Part shown: positions 42,801-51,800 of the stretch, one piece after another
Position numbering within the stretch: position 1 is the first letter of the stretch
Layout: every line of letters starts with the position of its first letter
Assembly (NCBI GenBank): GCA_009760885.1
Contig: CM019718.1
Location: 30,818,530 to 30,882,529 of the forward strand
DNA from: Achatina immaculata
Lineage: Eukaryota; Mollusca; Gastropoda; Stylommatophora; Achatinidae
Direction of reading: 5' to 3'
DNA length: 64,000 nt
Notes under the pieces: generated by a model
Databases searched by the model: none
Seen by the model: the letters and a program-made list of their open reading frames with translations, nothing else
What the model was told of the DNA's origin: nothing
Position numbers and translations under genes: made by a program

Positions 42801-45800
42801 TTGTGGTGGAATTTTTATCATGTTTGTTAGCTTCTTTGCAGATGTTGTCAATGTATGTTATAAATAGTGAGGGAGATAGTACACAACCTACCTCACTCTA
42901 GATTTTATGATGAATGTTTTGGAATCTCCTGTATTCGTTCTAACTGTATACTGTCTGATCTAAATAAAGAACATGATGTGATATCTTCACTGTTTACATT
43001 CATTTGTAAAAAAAAAAAAAAACAAACTCATTTTGGTCAAGCACCTGACACTTCACATACATTCTGTAACTTTTAATATTGGTTACTTACCAACCATGGA
43101 CAGTAGCATTTTAATGCAGTCTGGTCAAGATATTCAAGTGTAACACCTGATTTGATCTTGTCTTTTGTGGTTCTGATAGAACCCAAGTCCACAATCTTTA
43201 AATGTTGTGTTGTAGGATCATAGCACACATTTTCCACTGGTGAGATAAGAAAAAATACACCAGGATGAATGCAGACACTTTAAAAATGACAAGATTATTA
43301 AAAAAAAAAAAAAAAGTTTATAATAAGAGCTTTCATAGTAAAAGTGCCATTGTTATACATTAATTTATGCTTCTTACATATAAACTTAATTTTGTACTAC
43401 ATTATCACAAATACCTGCAATATCAATGTTAACTTGTGCCTTAAATGGCATAATTTGAACCACGTATGCCCACATCTGATACTTTATCAACTAATGTTTA
43501 TTTGTCCATTTCCTTTTATTAGTTACACTCAAATATAACTGAACAATTCTATCTCTTTGCAATCAACAAAACACTAACATGCGCCCCCTCCCCCCCCCCC
43601 TCCCCCATTTCTGTCTGAAAACACACATCAAAATCTCTCTTCTGTGCATATCACAATCACTTGTATTTGGGTCAGAGAGGAAAAGAAATTCAGTTTTATC
43701 CCTGAACTTGAGCCACAGACAGGACGAAACAAAATGGGGCAAGATTAATTTATAACACAGCAAAACTCACATTTCATGTCACCGTGAGTGTATCCACGCT
43801 CATATAAATCTTCCAAACCAGACAGTAGCTGAAGCATCACATTTCTGATATCATGTTTCAGCTGTGACTTCCATGTAGAATCCATCAAGTCTTTTATGGA
43901 CATGCCTGTAAACAATTTTCCGATTAACATAAAAATAACACCATCATATCAATATGTTTTAGCATAAAACTAGTTTGGGGCACAAAGAGTTCAACAATAT
44001 TTTAGATTTTACAACTAGACACATTGTTCTATCACAGGAAGATAAAGCAATTGGATAGAATAACTAAATCTAAAGTCAGAACTTGATAATCAAGTACATC
44101 ACTGAGGTACAGCAGTGAGATATGATGCTCTATCAAAAAAGTGATAAAACAAATGTCTCACTGACCCTGGGGGCAATACCCATGATTCTTCATACTTCCA
44201 CAAACAACATTCAAGTTTAAAGGGTCAAGAAGAGAGCAGACAACTGCTGATATGAAGAGGTGGCTTGCTGTTTCACCGACAGTTTCCTGCATGCATGGAT
44301 GCTACTTGTATGCAGATAGTAGTGAGAAACACATTCAAGGCAAAAATCAAGCAACATAATGGGGAAAAATGTTCTACATTAAAAAAAAAAAAAGAATGGG
44401 GTTCTGTGAGGGTTGCTCAGAAAGTAGTGCCACATGATTTTTTTACTTCTCAGAATATATTTATTGACAAAAGTTGAAAAACAATATACGAGGGTCATGC
44501 TGAAAGTCGTGAGCAAAAATTTTTTAAAAATCAGAATTTATAGATTGAGAAAATATAAATGTATCGCCTTAATGTGCATCCTTTGCACTTCATGTAGAGG
44601 TCACATGACATCACCATCATGTGTCATGTGACCACGCGGAGCAGAAACAAAATGGCGGGTGCTGAAGTTTCGTTTCGCCAACGTGCTGTTATTGAGTTCC
44701 TCGCTAAAGAGGAAATCCACACTGCTGAAATTCACCAAAGACTTCAACTTGCTTATGGAGATGTGTGTATGGGTGCTAGCAGTGTTAGGAGGTGAGTGAA
44801 ACAATTCAAAGATGGAAACACGAGCATCCAAGAAATGCCTCGCAACAGTTGCACTCAAACTGCCTCCACTGAACGCAATGTGGAAAGGGTTGACGACATT
44901 ATTAAAGAAGACAGAGGCGTCACAGTATCTGAAATCGCTGTAAATCTTGGAATAGACACAATGCAGTACAGGAAATGATTGAAACCCTAGGCTATAGAAA
45001 AGTTTGTACCCGGTGGGTCCAAACGATTTTTGCTTTCGACTTTTGGTATGCTGTTTTTCTACATAGTCTCCGTCAAATGACTTTCCATATTGCTACTGTT
45101 CTTCAAATATCATGGACACAAAAAAAAAAGAACAAATATATCCATACTACAAGAATTTAATATTGAAGAAGGTTGGCTAGTAAAGAAGATTAAACAGAGA
45201 AAACTTAAGTATTCTGGACATATTAAACATCAAGAGAATTTAGAGAAGACCATCTTGGAAGGGTACATAATGGGAAAAAAAAGAGGAAGACTAAGGCGGA
45301 GATGGCTGCAAGACATTTTCGAATGGATGCATCAACAGCATGGCATCTTGCTTACAACCGATACGTCTACAGGAGAGCTGTTAAGGAGGCAAAGTTCTGG
45401 ATGTGACATGTAAATGACTGACTCCATCAACTTGTATGGCCTGATGCCAACGTGAAACAAGTGCCTGCAAGTCTTGCCTGTACCAGCTCTTGTCCTGTTC
45501 ACATAGCCACGTCTTCACTGTATAAATCATGCTCTCATCATCTTCAAACCTTATTTCTCGGACAGCACCTAAAGTGACCCAAAAGTGCCAGATCTGGATT
45601 GGGCAACACTGTACAACCCAATCTGGTGATTTCTTCCCAGATTCTCAGACTTGTGTGAGTGTATGCACTGTTGTACTGCAGTAAAATTTCTTGTAGATTC
45701 TTGTGAGGCTAAACTTTGTGGAAGTGATTCTCCACTGTTTTCTGGGTCTTAGTGTACGCCTCTGAATTGATGGTCTCACATTTTAGCATCACATTCACAA

Positions 45801-48800
45801 GAATCATCAATCTCCCAAAAGAAGTCATCATTACTGACATGAGAAAATGCTAGTTAACAAAGGACTGACACGGGAGACAACCAAGAACATATCAAAGGAC
45901 CAACAAAAATGGAAATCTCTTGCTACAAGCAGCCCCTGTGTTTCTTGTGCACTGAAGGGAAAATGAGAATCTTCAATATAAAATCAATAGTGAATTTCTA
46001 GGGAGTAAACTTCTTTATAGTTGCCTTGGATGATAAAGGCATTATGAACTTATGGGTTGCTGTGCCTACAAATCTAGAGTAAACTCTCTCCATATGCCAC
46101 AGTACCCCCAGATCTCACTCGAATATTTGTCTACTGTGTTAACAGTATCAATGCAAATTATGAATTCAATAATAAACATAATTCAGTGTAATAAAATCAA
46201 TATACTTCACTGTTATTAACTCTATAAGATAATTAGTAGCTAAGTAAATAAATGTAGTAGACAGGTTAGAAAGCATAGCCCTAACATGTCATAGAAGCAC
46301 TTAGGGATATGGTGTTAGCACCCATACTTTTGACATCATGGTACATTCAAGAGTGATGCCTAGCTGCATGTATCATCATCATCATCACCTTTCACTTCAC
46401 TGAGAGCACAGGCCATGGATAAAAGCTCTCCAGTCATCCCTGTTCATGGAATTATTCCCTGCTTCCTTCCATGTGTATCCCTTGTCTCTGAGCAATGTCA
46501 TAATTTCTCTTCTCCAAGTAAGTCTAGGACTTTCGCATTTTCTATTTCCTTGAGGATTCAATGTCAGTGCCTGTCTTGCTATGTTGGTGTCGGGTTTCCT
46601 CAGTGTGGCCAATCTACCTCCACTTCCTAGACATGATCATACATTGTTCTAACATTCCAACATGCATTGGTAAAAGGTGTCCTGGTACTCAGTTGGGATG
46701 TCGGTTCTGCAGCTTCCTTTCGGTTTTGACTGCACATCGTCATGCGCTCTGTTATCAGAGTACCTTCCTTTTCTGTGACAAAGTTTCCTGGTTTTCCCTG
46801 TAACGCTCCGGTTTTATTTTACAGAGAATAAACACAGCCTGACAAAAAAAAAAAAAAAAACAACACATATAAAGACAGACTGAAAGATAAATGAACATGT
46901 GACATACAGAGATATGTGGACAATCAGTACAAAAAGAAAAAAACAAAAAAAAAGGAGCACCAACCTGCGTACTCCATAATGAGATGTAACTTTCCTTCTG
47001 TAAAATGCAGCGCAATCATTTTGCAGAGGAAAATGGATTTCAGCAGTAGAGGGACAATGATTTCATTCACTTCAATCGTTGTAGTGTCTTTTATCTGTTA
47101 AAACAGAAATTTAAAATCATTATAAGAAATGAACACAAATCATGCACTGTAAATTTATAAATATACAATACACTTGATAAATAAAACATTTAAAAAATAT
47201 AACAATGGCTTGACCATTAACCAAGATAAGACAGAGTACATGAAGATATCAAGAGATCAGAGGCAGAATGAGACAGATTATATAAATGTTGGAGATACAA
47301 TTATTAGGAAAGCAGAAACATACACTAAGACACGGAAGAATGACAATAATACAGTGTTATGCACCCACGAACGATGCAGATGAGGTGAAAGACGATTTCT
47401 ATCACCAATTACAACAAATCATCAACAAAGTCCCTAAACATGACATCCTAGTTGCTATGGGGGACTTCAACGCTAAGGTAGGGAAAGATAACACAGACGT
47501 TGAAAAAGTAATGGGGAACGAAGGAACTGACATGGTAAATCAGAACGGAGAAAGATTAATTGAAATATGTCTAACAGAAGGCATGGTCATTGGAGGCACA
47601 ATATTTCCACACAAAGAGATGCATAAAACAACGTGGATATCTCCAGATGATAGAACTAGAAACCAGATAGATCATTTTTGTATTAGAAAGCAATACACCT
47701 CTGATAGATGTAAGGGCTTATAGGGGTGTAGATGTTAACAGTGATCACAACCTGTGTATAGGGAAAATAAAACTAAAATTGAAAAGCCAACACAAGAAAT
47801 CAATACACAGAAAGATAAACAGCCACAGCCTACAAGAAGAGAATACTAACAGTAATTTCAATCAGGAACTTGCCAATCATTCCACAACACTCAATGAAGT
47901 AGAGGAGGTAGGTATAGATGAATTATGGAATTCCTACACCACAGCCATAATCACAGCAGCAAAAGCAAGCGCTGGACTGAGAAAACCAAATAGAAAAGCA
48001 TGGATATCAGAAAACACATGGAAGTATATACATGAAAGAAGAGCAACCAAATTAGACATGCTGAATGTAAAGACAAATCTTCATTGATTCATTGTAGAGA
48101 ATTTTAAGTCTATATGAAATACCATCTAAAACTGTCAACATCATTAAGGACTTCTACAATGTGCAGTCAAGACAGAAGATGGAATGAGTGAATGGTTCCA
48201 GATTGAAACAGGTGTGAAACAAGGATGTATACTATCTCCTTTACTTTTTGGAATTAGACTTCATAATAAAAAAATGCTGCACAGGTAACAAAGGTATTGA
48301 CTGGGTATATGGGACCCAACTAGAAGATCTTGATTTTGCTGATGACATAACTTTTATGAGTAACAATGTGAATTCCATGCAAACAAAAAAAAAAACAACA
48401 GATATCCTGTCTTCACTGGTTAGCAAAATAGGACCTGAAATTAACAAGGACAAAACAAAAATAATGAAACTTCCCATTAATCAAAATGGACAAATACATG
48501 TAGAAGGGACAGATAATGAAGAAGTCAAATATTTGCATACCTTGACCAGGATGGTGACACCAGAAAGGAAGTTAGAATCAGAAATGCAAAAGCAGCATTA
48601 ATCTTCAAGAATCTTGAGAACATATGGCATTCAAAAGTTATAAGCACAAAAACCAAGTTAAGACTATTCAATTCAAATGTAATATCCACCCTCATTTATG
48701 CATGCAAAGGCTGGAAAACAACTAAAGAAATAGACAAGAAATTAGACTGTTTTGAAAACAAATGCCTAAGGAAAATACTCGGCATCAAGTGGAATGAATT

Positions 48801-51800
48801 CAAGAACAATGCAGAGATAAGACAGATGACTGAACAACAACCAGCCTCATGGGTGATCAGGAGAAGGAGATGGACATATGTTGGTCATTTGATGAGAAGA
48901 AATGATCAGAGAATCCCAAAACAAGCTATCAAGTGGAACACAACAGGCCGAAGAAAAAGAGGCAGACCACATGAAATCTAAAGAGGACACTGTTAAGAGA
49001 GGCCAAATTAAAATACCTTGATGAGGTTGAATAGCTCACCGTAAACAGGATAAATTGGCAAACTACCTTGCGAGCCCTATGCGATGTTTTAACAGCACGG
49101 GAAGGATATAATATATAAGAAGAAACATACAATATCTAGGTACAACCTTCAACGGAATCAACACAGTAAGTAAGGAAAATAAAGCAGAGTACAGATAAGC
49201 AATAAAATATACTTTGCCTTGCAACACTTGTTAAAATCCAAAATCCTGTCCCAAAACACCAAAACAACAATCCACAAAACTATAATAAGACCAACCGTCA
49301 TGTATGGATCATAAACATGGAGTACAACAAAGAAAGGTGAACAACAATTGCAGAGCTTTGAGAACAAAATCCTAAGAAGAATCTCTGGGCCAATAAAGGA
49401 TACCAACAGTGGAGAATGGAGAGCTAGAAAGAACAGCTTATTTAAATCCCAATAAATTATAAATGTCTTGAAACTGAACAGACTACGTTGGCTGAGGAAT
49501 GTAGAAAGAATGGAAGAGAACAAATGAAAATGATGTATACACAAGAGTGAGCGAAACAAGACCAAGGGGTAGACCAAGACAAAGATAGAAAGACAACAGA
49601 GAAGAGGGTATAAATGAAATTGGTGTCACCAACTGGAGAGAGAAGATTAGGAATAGAGAGGAATGGAGGTGAACTTTATCTGCAGCAATGAGCCTTAATG
49701 GCTGGGAAAGCTGAAGAAGAAGAAGAAAATATAACAATATATATTTTCTTTTGGAGATGTCCTTGTTTCTGTGCTCTTTTGTGGCAATCATAACCCAGAA
49801 ATGAGGAGCAAAAATACATGAGAAAAATGTTGCAAAAGACAACTACATCCAGACCAACAATTCCATTATTATATAAATAATGGGAGATTATGGACATGGG
49901 ATGCAAGCAATACAATGATTAGAGGCAGGTTGGTGACCTTGTACCAGTGCCCTCTAGGCAATAGAGCTAGCCAACTCCTGTTTAAAAACTACAAGTGAGA
50001 ATGAAAGATGTCTGCCTGTGTGGTCAAACACGCTGGTTAGCCAATATTGTCACTGACATTGCTGCAACTTTAAGTGCACACATCCTGGATAATATAACTG
50101 TCTGAAACAAATGTGCAGGCAAATCATTTCCTTGGGGGTAAGGGCCAGGGAGAAGATAAAGAAGTTGCTTGTAGGAAGGGCAGTGTCAAAAATCCTTTTA
50201 CTGAATAATAAAAGGAAAATACTGAAGTATTTTTTTTTCTTAGTGACAACTGAACGGATAAAGTTTTGTACCATTTTTCAAGTTTTATTTTATTACAGTC
50301 CACTGTATACAAGAAAAACAGCAATTAAAAAAAAAAAAACAGAACTAATGAAGAAAAAAAAGAAAAGAACTATTTGTGGAGAAAGTGCCAAAAAATCATA
50401 GCCTCATATTTAGTGAATCTGAAAAAAGGATTTCATGAGGAAATAATTACAATTTTCTCAACCACAGTTGTCCCTGCACCATCAGTTTTAACTAGAACAG
50501 TTCCAAATGAGCCACTCCCTAAACTTTCAGGACTTCTAAAACTGCCAGGTCTGTATTCCTGAAAAGAAACAAGAACATATTAGAAATTTTAACTAATGTA
50601 ATAGAACATGCACATCACTGACTTTACACTTTATGTAAATATATTAGATAAGAGAAATGATGACTGGAGAAACTGGTACTAGTAATGAAGGAAGGTAGAG
50701 ATGTGTGGTTCAGTATTACAAAAAAAAAAAAAAAAAAAAAAGTTAACAGCTCACTATGGCAAAGGCTGAACAAAACTCAAGTTCATGGTAACTTGGAAAT
50801 ACAACAAGAACAGTCTGTCAGTCATTTGCATGTCCCTTGTGGAACTTTGCCTCCCTAACAGTTCTTACGTAGGCCTCTCAGTTGTAAGCAAGATGTCCTG
50901 CTTAGTGCTGATGCGAACAAGAACAGTATTTTATACTGCATATAAAATTATCTAACAAACATGTTTTACTCATTTTTGTGCCCACTAAAGTCTATCCTGT
51001 AAAAAATTTTCTTTGATCTGATATACAAGAAAAGCAATGAGAACTAGAAAGAGAATCCAATAGCTTACATGTGAAGTGTCTGGTGTATAAGAGAAGCAAT
51101 GAGGACTAGAAAGAGAATCCAACAGCTTACATGTGAAGTGTCTGGTGTATAAGAGAAGCAATGAGGACTAGAAAGAAAATCCAACAGCTTACATGTGAAT
51201 GAAGTGTCTGGTGTATAAGAGAAGCAATGAGGACTAGAAAGAAAATCCAACAGCTTACACGTGAAGTGTCTGGTGTATAAGAGAAGCAATGAGAACTAGA
51301 AAGAAAATCCAACAGCTTACATGTGAAGTGCCTGGTGTTTGAGAGATGCAATGACTACAAACAAAATCCAGGATGCTTACGTATGAAGTGAAGGATATGA
51401 TCTTATCCTTATGCTGTTTACCGCTTTTGATCTTCTCCACCAAATCAGTAACTTGTTTAACTTTACTGAAAGAAGAAAAGCAAAGCCACAGACTGAAGAA
51501 CTACTTCTTTACTTCTCATAAGATAAAAAAAAAAAAAAACACACTCAAAACCGGATTGTTAACTAAATCTCTTTAGATTTGTACATCACCTTTGAAACTT
51601 TACATTTGTAAACCATCCTTATTTCCAACATATTTTTAACATTCACTCACTTCATGGGCATGACATGGTCTAACATACCTAGGAAGAAAAAGGTAAGTTC
51701 TAACAGGTTGCATGTAAATTCTGTAACTTTGTGCTGGTTGTATCAGGTCAGTGAGCACAACAGGTCTAGCCTAACAACTACAGTGTGAGGATGATGTCTT

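Larger units (their letters stand above)
44398..45850. mobile_element. composite of two mariner remnants in opposite orientation plus a LINE tail
   Basis: 44398-44487 starts with a mariner-type end (gagggttgctcagaaagtag). At 44488 a second end follows (tacgagggtcatgctgaaag) with a + strand N-terminal transposase half at 44653-45030. A family B LINE tail occupies about 45100-45412. 45430-45850 carries, on the minus strand, a transposase C-terminal half. Probably nested insertions. Confidence 0.65.
47207..49725 (+). mobile_element. LINE family D, 5'-truncated, host of LINE A3
   Basis: Flanked by a 13-nt target site duplication aaaatataacaat (47194-47206 and 49726-49738). Left part reads GLTINQDKTEYMKISRDQRQ and DYINVGDTIIRKAETY; right part after A3 continues the same RT C terminus (SFENKILRRISGPIKDTN near 49354-49400). 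It ends with a GAA-rich tail. Lies in the kinase intron, 100 bp from exon 6. Confidence 0.85.
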
